DNA of 64,000 nt from Lactobacillus sp. ESL0680 (lineage in GTDB: Bacteria > Bacillota > Bacilli > Lactobacillales > Lactobacillaceae), in NCBI RefSeq assembly GCF_029392855.1, contig NZ_CP113945.1:806001-870000 (forward strand). Reading direction: 5' to 3'. The translations under genes were made by a program, and so were the position numbers. The notes under the pieces are model-generated. The model was not told the origin of the DNA. It was given only the letters and a program-made list of their open reading frames with translations, and did no database searches. Shown piece by piece: positions 37,452-46,556 of this stretch. Each line of letters starts with the position of its first letter. Position 1 is the stretch's first letter.

Positions 37452-38572
37452 TTTTTATTTGCCCAGTATTGGTAGAAGTCTACGCGCAGGTTACCGTTAA
37501 ATAATTTACGCTTTTTGGTTGCGCGTGCACCAAAACATTTTTCAAAATCAGGATCACCAACCAAGTAATATTGACTAAAGCTATCATACTTATGAAAAAC
37601 TTCGCCCATTTGCTTATAGAGAGCTTCGGCAGATTCCTTATCCTTCAAACGTTTACCGTATGGCGGGTTAGCGATAATGATGCCGTTTTCTAAATCCGTC
37701 GCAAAGTCCTTAACTGCCACCTGCTTGAAATTAATATCTTGCAGCACCCCAGCATTGTGGGCATTTAACTTGGCAATTTCCAAAATTGATTGGTCAATAT
37801 CACTCGCCCAGATTGGCTGCTCTAATGGTCGAACCAGTGTTTTGGCTTCTGCTAAAGCTGTTTCGTGTAAGCTAGTATCAAACCAGTCAAAACCGTCAAA
37901 GGCAAACTTCCGCCAAGTACCTGGTGCAATATTTTTGGCAATTAATGCTGCTTCAATTGCCAGCGTTCCCGACCCTGTCATTGGGTCAATTAGTGGATGA
38001 GTGCCATCATAAGGGGTTAATTTAATTAAACTCGCCGCAAAGTTTTCTTTTAAAGGCGCGCCACCGTGTTCAATTCTGTAGCCACGCTTAAAGAGACTGG
38101 CGCCAGTTGTATCTAATGAAATCCGTGCCGTATCTTTATAAATGTGAATGTCGAGCGGATATTCATTACCACTTTCTGGCAAAAAGCCGCGCCGGTGATA
38201 CTGGTCAGACATTTTGTTAACAATTGCCTTTTTGACAATTGACTGAATACCTGGTTCAGAATGCAATTTTGATCTAACAGAACGGCCTTGAACCGGAAAC
38301 TTAGCATCAATCGGCAACAATTCAGCCCAGTCAATATCATAGACTTGGTTATAAAGCGTCTCAAAATCAGTCGCCTTAAACTCCTTCAATAGAATTTTAA
38401 CGCGGTCTGCGGTCCGTAGCCAGAGGTTAGTTTTAACGATGTCTGCTTGATTCCCCTTAAAGAAAACCCGACCATTTTCTGTTTTAGTTTCATAACCAAG
38501 TGCTTGCAATTCTTTGGCAACGACGCTTTCAAAGCCCGCGCCCATTGTTGTATAAAGTTGGTATTGTTTCAT
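37448..38572 (-). CDS. ypsC: THUMP-domain class I RNA methyltransferase (YpsC/RlmL-like)
   Basis: Probable N2-guanine or adenine methyltransferase of 23S rRNA. 374 residues: N-terminal ferredoxin-like and THUMP region (about 1-155) and a Rossmann methyltransferase with MTGSGTLAIEAALIA (SAM binding), ASDIDQSILEIAKLNAHNAG and the catalytic IIANPPYGKRL. Its place beside rnpB-gpsB-ypsA matches ypsC in Bacillus. The exact modified base is not established here. Confidence 0.9.
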   Translation of the reverse strand: MKQYQLYTTMGAGFESVVAKELQALGYETKTENGRVFFKGNQADIVKTNLWLRTADRVKILLKEFKATDFETLYNQVYDIDWAELLPIDAKFPVQGRSVRSKLHSEPGIQSIVKKAIVNKMSDQYHRRGFLPESGNEYPLDIHIYKDTARISLDTTGASLFKRGYRIEHGGAPLKENFAASLIKLTPYDGTHPLIDPMTGSGTLAIEAALIAKNIAPGTWRKFAFDGFDWFDTSLHETALAEAKTLVRPLEQPIWASDIDQSILEIAKLNAHNAGVLQDINFKQVAVKDFATDLENGIIIANPPYGKRLKDKESAEALYKQMGEVFHKYDSFSQYYLVGDPDFEKCFGARATKKRKLFNGNLRVDFYQYWANKK

Positions 38573-38599
38573 AAATAATCCTTTTCATTTCTTAAAAAA

Positions 38600-38629
38600 A
38601 GCGTTGAGCCCTTCGAAAAGCTCAACGCT
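38600..38629 (-). terminator. Terminator of rnpB
   Basis: AGCGTTGAGC (38600-38609) pairs with GCTCAACGCT (38620-38629); on the - strand it is followed by a run of seven T. Confidence 0.92.
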
Positions 38630-38637
38630 GCCAGTGC

Positions 38638-39005
38638 AAATATTTATAAGCCACGTTCTGTTCCAGTAATTTTGGCAAAATCACCTTCAGCAGCCATCTA
38701 TCTTTACTATAAAGTAATCCAACCTTTAGTTCAATTTCTTAGGTTGAGACGCCCCCACCAAATTTGGGTTGCACGCTCGCAGGGTTTACCTCGTTCCACC
38801 AGCAGCGTTTCCACTGCTGCTTCGTCACTGTGGCACTTTTCAGGATAGTCATGCATATCAAAGACTTAGCACTTTTTCCGCCGTAATTAAAAATTCTTTA
38901 GCTTATTGAGCTAAATACGAACACTACAAGCATCGCAGCTCGTGCGTGCGTGGACTTTCCTCAGCTCGGCATAAAGCCAAACCGCGACTGCTCAAAATTC
39001 ACACT
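38638..39005 (-). ncRNA. rnpB: RNase P RNA (bacterial type B)
   Basis: Catalytic RNA that trims the 5' ends of tRNA precursors. On the - strand the conserved GAGGAAAGTCC block lies near 38953-38963 and the universal 3' block ACAGAACGTGGCTTAT near 38650-38665, about 300 bases apart, as expected for a type B RNA of about 360 bases. Ends are approximate: the 5' end is set by the promoter and the 3' end by the terminator. gpsB and ypsC flank it as in Bacillus. Confidence 0.93.
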
Positions 39006-39012
39006 AAGAAAG

Positions 39013-39040
39013 ATTATACCAAAAGAAATTACTTTTGTAA
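39013..39040 (-). promoter_or_regulatory. rnpB promoter inside the gpsB 3' end
   Basis: On the - strand TTACAA (-35), 16 bases and TATAAT (-10, 39013-39018). The -35 lies within the last codons of gpsB, and transcription would start near 39006. Confidence 0.75.
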
Positions 39041-39463
39041 CCCATAAACTTGTCTTTCCAAGTTATAAACCTTGCGTTCAAGTGCCGAAATGCGTTGAAT
39101 TATCGCCATGTTAGTCGAATTTTCGGTTTCTTGATCGTTATCTGCAAAAGAGTTAAAGGTGCTTGATTGACTACTTGGAGTATACGTCCGAACAGTATCT
39201 TCGGTTGGTTCAGTTGGCACAACGCGGCGTGATTTTGGCTTTTCTGCGGTTTTTTCTTTTTGTTGGTCATTGATTAATTTTCCTTGCAAATCACCAATTT
39301 GACCATAAAGATCCTCGATAATTTGTTCAAAAGTGTCATAATCAGCAATTACCTTGTCTAAAAAGGCGTCAACTTCGTCTGGGTCAATCCCCTTAACTTT
39401 AGTTCTGAATTGCTTTTTTAAAATATCCTGTGTGGATAATTGAATATCATTTAAATCTGGCAT
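39029..39463 (-). CDS. gpsB: Cell division protein GpsB (DivIVA family)
   Basis: Membrane-associated coiled-coil adaptor that coordinates peptidoglycan synthases such as PBP1 at septum and side wall. 144 residues: N-terminal DivIVA-like motif (LSTQDILKKQFRTKVKGIDPDEVDAFLDKVIADY), a coiled coil, a polar linker rich in Thr/Ser/Glu and a C-terminal helix (AIIQRISALERKVYNLERQVYGL) for multimerisation. Its partner ponA is 1.4 kb away, across ypsA and recU, as in Bacillus. Confidence 0.94.
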   Translation of the reverse strand: MPDLNDIQLSTQDILKKQFRTKVKGIDPDEVDAFLDKVIADYDTFEQIIEDLYGQIGDLQGKLINDQQKEKTAEKPKSRRVVPTEPTEDTVRTYTPSSQSSTFNSFADNDQETENSTNMAIIQRISALERKVYNLERQVYGLQK

Positions 39464-39517
39464 AGTGACGACAACTCCTTTATCATACCCTTTTATTTTA
39501 GCAAAAAGAGTGCGTGC

Positions 39518-40123
39518 TTAAAACCGCAAATTTAACTTTAAACAAACTTTTAAGTTATTCTGAACGCTTTTTTCTGTAAGACTTTCTTGATATTCTTCTG
39601 CCACATCTTGTAAATCATAAAAATCGATTAATTCTAAGGGATAATCCTTGGTTTCTTGGTGTTTTTTGATTAAATTATAATCAAATTTCGGTTTACCCGG
39701 ATTTTCAGGATCATAGATCATTAGTGCTTGATCTGTATGCATCAACATAAAATTTTGGTAGTTGCGCAGTTGGACTGGACTTTGATATGGATGACTTGAC
39801 GTTGAGGCATAAAAATCAACTTGATTTTTTAAATTGAGAAATTTGCCTTGGTTGGTTTCATTCCAGCGACCGGCAAATTCTTCATATGGCGTAATCATTG
39901 AAACGCGTAAAGGATAGCGGTCACGTAAGCTGATTGCAACCTCACTGGCCCATTGCTCAACGCCCAGGTTAGCACCAGTAATTACCCAATCAAGCTGGCC
40001 ATCTTCTAGTCGCTTTATCATGCATTTTTCCAGAACAAGCTTGATAATTTTAATCTTGGGATCTTTATCGCCAAAGGTACTTAACTCGTAATTTCTGTAA
40101 CCGGTAACCCATAGTCGTTGCAT
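39518..40123 (-). CDS. ypsA: YpsA family protein (DUF1273, SLOG fold)
   Basis: 201 residues. MQRLWVTGYRNYELSTFG, VITGANLGVEQWASEVAISL, MITPYEEFAGRWNETNQ and the LMIYDPENPGKPKFD stretch are typical of YpsA, a Rossmann-like SLOG protein linked in Bacillus to cell-division control. Its neighbours gpsB, recU and ponA are those of Bacillus. The ligand and reaction are unknown. Confidence 0.9.
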   Translation of the reverse strand: MQRLWVTGYRNYELSTFGDKDPKIKIIKLVLEKCMIKRLEDGQLDWVITGANLGVEQWASEVAISLRDRYPLRVSMITPYEEFAGRWNETNQGKFLNLKNQVDFYASTSSHPYQSPVQLRNYQNFMLMHTDQALMIYDPENPGKPKFDYNLIKKHQETKDYPLELIDFYDLQDVAEEYQESLTEKSVQNNLKVCLKLNLRF

Positions 40124-40167
40124 AGTGAAACAGATAGCTCCTTGTTCAAAATTTTTTTCTTTATTGC

Positions 40168-40173
40168 TATAAT
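40168..40173 (+). promoter_or_regulatory. Extended -10 of the recU-ponA promoter
   Basis: TTGCTATAATG carries TATAAT at 40168-40173 with the TGn extension. The -35 candidate TTGTTC (40143-40148) is 19 bases upstream. The leader to ATG 40193 would be very short. Confidence 0.5.
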
Positions 40174-40192
40174 GCTAGCAGGAGTGAGATTG

Positions 40193-40828
40193 ATGGTCAA
40201 ATATCCAAGCGGCAGTTTAGCCGCATTTCGTAAATCAACTGAAGAACCCAAAATCCGCACAAATTTTCAGCACCGTAAAAATGTCAGTTTTTCGGGACGT
40301 GGGATGACTTTGGAACAAATGATTAACGAATCAAATAAATATTATCGTCTAAAGGAAATGGCCGTTGTTCACAAAAAGCCAACGCCAGTGCAGATTGTGA
40401 AGGTAGATTATCCTAAGCGGTCAAGAGCAGTAATTCGCGAAGCATATTTTCGCCAAGAGTCAACAACGGACTATAATGGAGTATATAAAGGTTATTATTT
40501 AGACTTTGAAGCTAAAGAAACCAAAAATAAGACGAACTTCCCGCTAAAAAATTTCCATGAACACCAAATTGTCCATTTAGAAGAATGCTTGAAGCAGCAG
40601 GGAATTTGTTTTACAATTATTGGCTTTACAAGCTTAAAACGGTATTTTGTCACTCCTGCTAGTTTTATTATTAAAGCTTGGTGGACTAAAGATAAAAGTT
40701 CAGTGACTTTATCCGAGGTAGAAAAGTGGTCAGTTGAAATTAAAAGTGGTTTTCAGCCTACGCTGCCCTATTTAATTGCTGTCGATCATTTTATTACAGA
40801 TAGGAATATGAATAATGGCAAACAATAA
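40193..40828 (+). CDS. recU: Holliday junction resolvase RecU
   Basis: Cuts four-way DNA junctions in recombination and chromosome segregation. 211 residues from this start. Nuclease motifs are GRGMTLEQMINESNKYY, TTDYNGVYKGYYLDFEAKETKNKTNFPLKNFHEHQI (Asp, Glu and Lys of the active site) and the late LPYLIAVDHFI. I chose ATG 40193 because GGAGTGA (40181-40187) is correctly spaced and MVKYPSG is the family start; an upstream frame to 40118 would run through the promoter. It overlaps ponA by 14 bases. Confidence 0.94.
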   Translation: MVKYPSGSLAAFRKSTEEPKIRTNFQHRKNVSFSGRGMTLEQMINESNKYYRLKEMAVVHKKPTPVQIVKVDYPKRSRAVIREAYFRQESTTDYNGVYKGYYLDFEAKETKNKTNFPLKNFHEHQIVHLEECLKQQGICFTIIGFTSLKRYFVTPASFIIKAWWTKDKSSVTLSEVEKWSVEIKSGFQPTLPYLIAVDHFITDRNMNNGKQ

Positions 40829-43160
40829 ATCTAGTTCAAATAATCAGCGCCAGTCGCGCCAAGAATATCGGCAAAAACAGCCCAAACCGTTGTGGCGGCG
40901 GATAGTTAAGTGGTGTCTGATAGCTGCGTTACTGCTAATTGTTTCGGGAATTGGTCTTTTTGCATATTATGCAAAAGATGCACCTAATATTAGCCAGGCA
41001 CAGCTTGAAAGCGGCGGTTCATCCGGCTTTTATACAACTAATGGCAAGTTTCTCTTATCGCTTGGTTCAGAAAAGCGTATCTACGTTAAGGACAGCCCTA
41101 AATTGCAGCTGCTTAAGGATGCAATTGTATCAGTTGAGGATAAACGCTTCTATAAAGATAAGTTAGGTGTTGACCCAATCAGAATTGCTGGTTCAATGTT
41201 AACTAATGCTCAAAGCAAAAGCATTGCCGCTGGTGGGTCGACAATTACCCAGCAGTTAGTTAAATTGACCGTCTTTTCTACTGATGCTTCGCAAAGAACG
41301 TTGCGCCGTAAAGCCCAAGAGGCTTGGCTGGCAATGAAAGTTCAACGCGAATATACACATGACCAAATTCTGGAATTTTATATTAATAAGGTTTACATGA
41401 ATTATGGTAATTATGGAATTGGGACTGCTGCCAATTATTATTATGGTAAGAGTATTGGTAAGCTTGACTTAGCCCAAACAGCATTACTTGCTGGGATGCC
41501 TAACAGACCAACTGCTTATAATCCATATACTTACCCAAAATATGCTAAGTATCGCCGAGATATTGTCTTGGGTGCAATGCTTGATAATAAGAAAATCACG
41601 CAGGCGCAATACGATCAGGCGCGCAAAGAGAGCGTTAAAAAAGGTCTTAAGTATCATAGTCAAAAGGCGCAAACTAATTTGCGTAAAATTGACGACCCAT
41701 ATATTAAGGAAGCAATCGCTGAAGTACAAGCCAAGGGCTTTGACCCCTACCGTGATAACCTCAAGATTACAGTGAATATTGACCAAAAAGCTCAGAACAA
41801 ACTTTATGAGCTTGCTAATAATGGTCAAGTGCCGTTTACCAGCGACCAAATGCAAGTTGGAGCTACCGTAGTTGATCCTAGCAGCGGCCATATTGTTGCG
41901 ATTATCGGTGGCCGCCACTTACCTCCTGTCCAGTTAGGTCTTGATCGTGCTGTTCAGACTAGCCGTTCAACTGGGTCTTCAATTAAACCGGTCTTGGACT
42001 ATGGTCCAGCAATTCAGTATCTAAATTGGTCAACCGCTAAGATGCTTGATGATAGTAAATACTATTACCCTGGTACCAATGTTCAGCTTTATGATTGGGA
42101 TAACAAGTATGATGGCATGATGACCATGCGTCATGCCTTGGAGCAATCACGTAATGTCCCTGCTGTTAGGACTTTAAAACAGGTCGGTGTTCCGCGAGCT
42201 GCTGCTTTTGCCCAAAAATTAGGAATTAATGTTCCTAAGTCTTCCGGCTTGTCAGTAGCGATTGGGGCAAATGCTTCAAGTATGCAGATGGCTGGTGCCT
42301 TTAGTGCTTTTGCGACAATGGGTGTTTACCACAAACCGCAGTTTGTTTCTAAAATTGAAACTCCAGATGGTTTAACAAGAAACTATGATTCCGCTGGTGT
42401 TCGGGTAATGAGCAAGTCAACCGCTTATATGATTACTGACATGCTTAAGGGAGTAATTAAAACTGGTTCAGGTACTAGTGCTAAAATTGACGGCCTGCAC
42501 CAAGCTGGTAAAACTGGTTCGGTTAAGTATTCCGATCAAGACCTAGCTCGCTACCCTGGCTATGCTTCAACGCCTAAAGATTCTTGGTTTGTTGGTTATA
42601 CGCAAAGCTACGTCATGGGTGTTTGGACCGGCTATGATAATCTAAAAGACGGGACAATATCTGGTATTGGTCAGCAATCCGCCCAATTATTGTATAAGAG
42701 CATGATGTCGTATCTGATGCAGAACAAGGCCAATGTTGATTGGCAAAAGCCGGATTCAGTTATTCGGGCAAGAATTGCTAAAAACTCTAACCCACCTGAA
42801 GTTTCTACAAGTGGACAGTGGCAATTATTTGTTCGCGGTCATGCGCCGAATGGAATTGTTGACGATAGCAGCAGTTATGATGAAGATGATGAGAAAGCTG
42901 ATACAAATAGTTCTAGCTCAACGACTAATACGCAGGAAAACCATGCTGTAAATCAGCACCAGCAGCAAAATGGTTCTACTACACAGTCCCATGATAGTCA
43001 GCACCATACCAATACACATCAGAATAACCAAAATAACAATAATCAATCTGAACATCATCAGTCTAACTCTAATAATTCCTCATCAAGTTCAACGACTAAT
43101 GAAGGATCATCAACGACAACGACTGAAAATAATTCAACTGCTAATAAGCAGCATCATTAA
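40815..43160 (+). CDS. ponA: Class A penicillin-binding protein 1A
   Basis: Bifunctional peptidoglycan synthase. 781 residues: a basic cytoplasmic N-terminus, one membrane anchor (about 32-52), a GT51 glycosyltransferase domain with Glu108 in VSVEDKRFYKDKLGVD, and a transpeptidase with STGSSIKP (serine near 388), SRN and KTGS. The last 100 or so residues are a low-complexity tail rich in Ser, Thr, Asn, Gln and His, outside any catalytic domain. Pairing with recU is conserved. It is the last gene before the accessory block at 43.2-57.8 kb. Confidence 0.96.
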   Translation: MANNKSSSNNQRQSRQEYRQKQPKPLWRRIVKWCLIAALLLIVSGIGLFAYYAKDAPNISQAQLESGGSSGFYTTNGKFLLSLGSEKRIYVKDSPKLQLLKDAIVSVEDKRFYKDKLGVDPIRIAGSMLTNAQSKSIAAGGSTITQQLVKLTVFSTDASQRTLRRKAQEAWLAMKVQREYTHDQILEFYINKVYMNYGNYGIGTAANYYYGKSIGKLDLAQTALLAGMPNRPTAYNPYTYPKYAKYRRDIVLGAMLDNKKITQAQYDQARKESVKKGLKYHSQKAQTNLRKIDDPYIKEAIAEVQAKGFDPYRDNLKITVNIDQKAQNKLYELANNGQVPFTSDQMQVGATVVDPSSGHIVAIIGGRHLPPVQLGLDRAVQTSRSTGSSIKPVLDYGPAIQYLNWSTAKMLDDSKYYYPGTNVQLYDWDNKYDGMMTMRHALEQSRNVPAVRTLKQVGVPRAAAFAQKLGINVPKSSGLSVAIGANASSMQMAGAFSAFATMGVYHKPQFVSKIETPDGLTRNYDSAGVRVMSKSTAYMITDMLKGVIKTGSGTSAKIDGLHQAGKTGSVKYSDQDLARYPGYASTPKDSWFVGYTQSYVMGVWTGYDNLKDGTISGIGQQSAQLLYKSMMSYLMQNKANVDWQKPDSVIRARIAKNSNPPEVSTSGQWQLFVRGHAPNGIVDDSSSYDEDDEKADTNSSSSTTNTQENHAVNQHQQQNGSTTQSHDSQHHTNTHQNNQNNNNQSEHHQSNSNNSSSSSTTNEGSSTTTTENNSTANKQHH

Positions 43161-43179
43161 GTCAGATTAATAATTAAAG

Positions 43180-43211
43180 AAAACCTCACGGGTTAGTTAC
43201 CGTGAGGTTTT
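43180..43211. terminator. Terminator between convergent ponA and ABC-F gene
   Basis: 12-bp stem (43180-43191 with 43200-43211), loop of 8, then TTATTTTATTT; the A tract on the other side lets it serve the - strand gene too. Confidence 0.9.
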
Positions 43212-43215
43212 TATT

Positions 43216-44760
43216 TTATTTAGCTAACTGGTTTAACTTTTGGGTAATTGCTGCTATTTCTTTAAGTTCGACAGTCGGATCGGCAATCATCTGGTCTCGT
43301 TTAAACTTGAGTAGTGCAATTTCCTCTTCCTTGTTATCACCGTTTGCTTGCAGATAAGCACCATTAAGCAATTGCCCACTTTGAATTTGCCATTTAGGCA
43401 AGTTGAGTTCGGCAATAAACTGCTGGTCATGTGACACAATGATTAACGCAAACGGATAATTATTGATAAAGTCAGTTAGTGCCGCAATTGAACTAATATC
43501 TAAGAAATTAGTCGGCTCATCAAGCAAAAGCAGATTATGTCGACCTAACAAGATATGAGCTAAGTTAAAACAAACTAATTGCCCACCACTTAATTGTTTA
43601 ATTGGTTCATTAAAAGCTGGCTCCAAATTCAAGTCTCCCAATAACTGCATTGTTGTGCTGCGAGTGAAAATTGATTCGTGTAATAACTTATCTAATACAG
43701 TCTCATTAGTTAATGAAGTTGTTAAGTCTTGGTTGAATAGCCCACTATTTAATTGCTGATGATAAACGCCAGACAGTTGCTGCTGGGCCAACTTTTTCAA
43801 AAAAACTGACTTACCGCTGCCATTAGGTCCAACCAAAGCAATTTTACTATTAGTTTGCAGTTTCAATTCATGATTAATTGTAAAAAATTTTTGCCGTTGC
43901 CAGCAAATAATCTGCGGCTTAATGGTCACTAAGTTAGCTTTATTTGGCAGCTGCAAATCACTTAAATGAATTGCAATATTTTTCAATGTAATTTGTTGTC
44001 GCTTGTGGGGATACTTAATTGCCGCATTTTCCGCTGCTATTTTCTTTGTTAGAATGCGGCTTTGCCTTAGTAGTTTTCGCTGTGTACCACTGGCGTCACC
44101 ACGGGACTTCCAATCAGCAACTGAGATACCAGCTTTACGTTTGCGTGCGGTGTGACCCTGAGCTTGCTTATGTTGATATTCTTTTTGCAGTCGCTTGCGT
44201 TTTAATTCGTGTTGGTGGTCTTGAGCCTCTTGATGCGCCTTTTTCTGAGCTGAAAATTTTTCATAAGCCGCAAAATTGCCGTTAAAGACTGTGACTTTTT
44301 GCCCCTTCAATTCCCAAGTGCAATTAGTAACACTATTCAATAATTGTCGATCATGACTAATTACTAGCATAGGACAGCGTAATTGCTGCAGCTGGTCAGT
44401 TAACCAGACTTGCCCAGCTTCATCTAAGTTAGAGCTAGGCTCATCAAGTAATAGTATCCTATTTTTCTGTCCCTTTAACTGCTGAAAAGCATGTTTAAGT
44501 GCAGTTTTTTCCTTTTCACCACCACTTTGGTCTGTTTGCGGTAATAATTGTGGTACATAAATGGGGGAACAATTTTTAATAACTTGGCCGTGTGCTTCTT
44601 CGGGTAATTGCAAGATCGCCCGCATTAAGGTCGTTTTGCCAACACCATTTGCTCCAATTAATCCGACTTTTTCATTGGTAGTAATTTTTAAATTAGGGAT
44701 AGTAAATAGCTTTATACCCTGATAACTAATTGTAAGATCAATAATTTTAATAAATTCCAT
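43216..44760 (-). CDS. ABC-F family ATPase, possible ribosome protection protein
   Basis: 514 residues with two ABC domains and no membrane segments. Walker A sites are GANGVGKTT and GPNGSGKS; signatures are QSGGEKEKTALKHAF and LSGGQLVCFNLAHIL, with DEPSSNLD and DEPTNFLD. A basic linker (about residues 180-240, RKRLQKEYQHKQAQGHTARKRKAG) joins them, as in the Vga/Lsa/Msr group that displaces antibiotics from ribosomes. ATG 44760 has AAGGTG eight bases upstream; GTG 44769 is an alternative. A leader peptide and hairpin upstream suggest attenuation, which supports a drug-related role. The drug is not predictable. Confidence 0.85.
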   Translation of the reverse strand: MEFIKIIDLTISYQGIKLFTIPNLKITTNEKVGLIGANGVGKTTLMRAILQLPEEAHGQVIKNCSPIYVPQLLPQTDQSGGEKEKTALKHAFQQLKGQKNRILLLDEPSSNLDEAGQVWLTDQLQQLRCPMLVISHDRQLLNSVTNCTWELKGQKVTVFNGNFAAYEKFSAQKKAHQEAQDHQHELKRKRLQKEYQHKQAQGHTARKRKAGISVADWKSRGDASGTQRKLLRQSRILTKKIAAENAAIKYPHKRQQITLKNIAIHLSDLQLPNKANLVTIKPQIICWQRQKFFTINHELKLQTNSKIALVGPNGSGKSVFLKKLAQQQLSGVYHQQLNSGLFNQDLTTSLTNETVLDKLLHESIFTRSTTMQLLGDLNLEPAFNEPIKQLSGGQLVCFNLAHILLGRHNLLLLDEPTNFLDISSIAALTDFINNYPFALIIVSHDQQFIAELNLPKWQIQSGQLLNGAYLQANGDNKEEEIALLKFKRDQMIADPTVELKEIAAITQKLNQLAK

Positions 44761-44779
44761 AACTATCACACCTTAGTAA

Positions 44780-44853
44780 TAATATTTTTAAATTATGGAA
44801 TTTGTCCTAACAAAAGTTGATCTTTAATTAAAAATTGCTCTTGTTAGGCAACT
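44780..44853 (-). promoter_or_regulatory. Attenuator-like long stem between leader peptide and ABC-F gene
   Basis: On the - strand CCTAACAAGAG, which includes the leader stop codon, pairs with CTTTTGTTAGG (one G-U). Pairing extends outward through GGAAgTTG with CAAATTCC, with one mismatch and one bulge. The pairs cover about 17 bp. No strong T run follows, so it may work by RBS access or by a non-classical terminator. Confidence 0.6.
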
Positions 44854-44888
44854 TCCATCATATTTTGATTGACTAGTAAACTTCTCAT
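44844..44888 (-). CDS. 14-residue leader peptide upstream of the ABC-F gene
   Basis: Short frame reading MRSLLVNQNMMEVA then stop, with a strong ribosome binding site AAGGAAGTG six bases before the ATG. It ends inside the 5' arm of the long stem preceding the ABC-F gene. This is the layout of ribosome-mediated attenuation known for antibiotic-resistance ABC-F genes: a ribosome stalled by a drug on the leader would keep the stem open. A candidate promoter is TTGGCA near 44961-44966 with TAAAAA 17 bases later. Confidence 0.65.
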   Translation of the reverse strand: MRSLLVNQNMMEVA

Positions 44889-44967
44889 CAGAATCACTTC
44901 CTTGTAAACGGATTTGTCTTACGACATCGTGATATTTTTAATAATTTTATCATTAATTGCCAAAATA

Positions 44968-44996
44968 AAAAAGACATAGCTATGCTATGTCTTTTT
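44968..44996 (-). terminator. Terminator of the accessory Sec operon (after asp2)
   Basis: 13-bp perfect stem (44968-44980 with 44984-44996), three-base loop, T run on the - strand; four bases from the asp2 stop. Confidence 0.9.
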
Positions 44997-44999
44997 AAG

Positions 45000-46556
45000 T
45001 TATCGTTGATACTTATTCTTTAATGTTTTACCGACCTGGCGTACAAACCAATTGGCAATACTTGGAGTGTCATCATTGTGTCGCCCAGGAAAGCCTTTAG
45101 AGAGTAAGTGAACTTGCGGATTGCGTTTAACCAAAAATTCCCTAAGCTCTGCAAAGGCATTGGGATCGTAGTCGTCGTTTTCCATGTAGCCCAATGCAAA
45201 GGTCGTATTAGTAAAGCAGCTATTGGAAAGTTTGCGCCACATGTGGTCGTTCATTCGCTTCTGGGCTTCTTTGTCATTAGCACCTTCATTGATTAAAACC
45301 AGGTCACTGGCACATCTAAAATCTTCTGGTCGCTCAATACTAATATTTCCCGCAATGGTGCCAATATTTAGCAAAATTTTGGCAATCACAATTGCACCGG
45401 GATTTAATTGTGACCCATAATACATTGCACCATAGGTACCCATTGACATTCCCGACAATACTAGGTCTTGATTAGTAAAGTTCAGCTTTTTCAAGTAGCT
45501 CTTAATAACGGCAAGTACTTTTTGCTCGAAATGATCGGAACCAATATAAAAGCCGCCGCCTTCATAACGCAAATCACTAATTAATAAAAACGGTGCCTGC
45601 AAGTTCTTCATCATTCGATAACCTTCAAATGATTCGGCTGTATGATAACCGCTGAAAATAACATTTAATGGTGGCTTCAAGTCGCCAGCATTAAACAAGT
45701 AGGCAATGTCTCCGCTCAAATGGCGGTCATCGTTTACTGTCTTAGCTCCAAGTACAATATTGCCGTACTTACCAAGTGAACGTCTAATATGGATATAGCC
45801 TAGGTGTAATTTACCTTCACCGCGAACATAAAATTGGAGAATAAAATAGGTTGCTTCTTTTAATCCGGCAATAACTAACTTGCCGTCATGTAATTCTTTG
45901 CCGCTCTTACTAAATCTCCCAATTATTTTATTTTGATTGAGTGAAAAACACAGGGCTTCAACTTTTAATTCAACCGATCCTAATTGTTGAAATTCAATAA
46001 TTATGTCTTCATCCATTTCAAGGGGCAAGTAGACACTGTGACGTAGTTCTGCCAGCTTGGTCCATCCATTAGTTGCGGCAACTTTGAGGTCATAATAATT
46101 GTTACCGACTAACTTGGCATTAGCCATAAATTGTTTTTGCAAGACGAATTCAGATAAAGTGATGCGGTACCCTTCGCCGCGACCGTAAAAATAATGATTG
46201 AGGGTAAACTGTAAGTTGCTTAAGTCAGCACCAAAATCGAGCTTAAAAGCACCACGTAAATCCAATAATTGTTGCACTTTACCGGATAATTTTGCTTGAC
46301 TGCTATAGATTATCTGATTGGCGGGCAATTGCTTTAACAATTCATAATTTGTCAGCCACGAAGAAGTCTCATCTAACAGAAAAAAGGCGTCAGAATAATC
46401 TTCATTGAACTCTGATTTGTCAAAAATGGGTTCTAAATCATTCTTGTGCAAATTAAATGGCTCAGCCCAAACATAAGTAAAAGTTGTTAAAAATTTATCG
46501 GTTAAGTTATAGGACTGTTGACCACTGTGGAATAGGTATCGTTTTGCTTTTTTCAT
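45000..46556 (-). CDS. asp2: Accessory Sec system protein Asp2 (putative glycan O-acetyltransferase)
   Basis: Part of the accessory Sec export complex; in Streptococcus gordonii Asp2 also acetylates GlcNAc on the exported serine-rich protein. 518 residues with a C-terminal alpha/beta hydrolase domain. The nucleophile elbow GMSMGTYG gives Ser371; Glu459 (YMENDDYD) and His493 (GRHNDD) fall at spacings close to the known triad (S362, E452, H482), so catalysis looks intact. It directly follows asp1 (no gap) and is last in the operon. No glycosyltransferase gene follows, unlike in streptococci. Confidence 0.9.
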   Translation of the reverse strand: MKKAKRYLFHSGQQSYNLTDKFLTTFTYVWAEPFNLHKNDLEPIFDKSEFNEDYSDAFFLLDETSSWLTNYELLKQLPANQIIYSSQAKLSGKVQQLLDLRGAFKLDFGADLSNLQFTLNHYFYGRGEGYRITLSEFVLQKQFMANAKLVGNNYYDLKVAATNGWTKLAELRHSVYLPLEMDEDIIIEFQQLGSVELKVEALCFSLNQNKIIGRFSKSGKELHDGKLVIAGLKEATYFILQFYVRGEGKLHLGYIHIRRSLGKYGNIVLGAKTVNDDRHLSGDIAYLFNAGDLKPPLNVIFSGYHTAESFEGYRMMKNLQAPFLLISDLRYEGGGFYIGSDHFEQKVLAVIKSYLKKLNFTNQDLVLSGMSMGTYGAMYYGSQLNPGAIVIAKILLNIGTIAGNISIERPEDFRCASDLVLINEGANDKEAQKRMNDHMWRKLSNSCFTNTTFALGYMENDDYDPNAFAELREFLVKRNPQVHLLSKGFPGRHNDDTPSIANWFVRQVGKTLKNKYQR

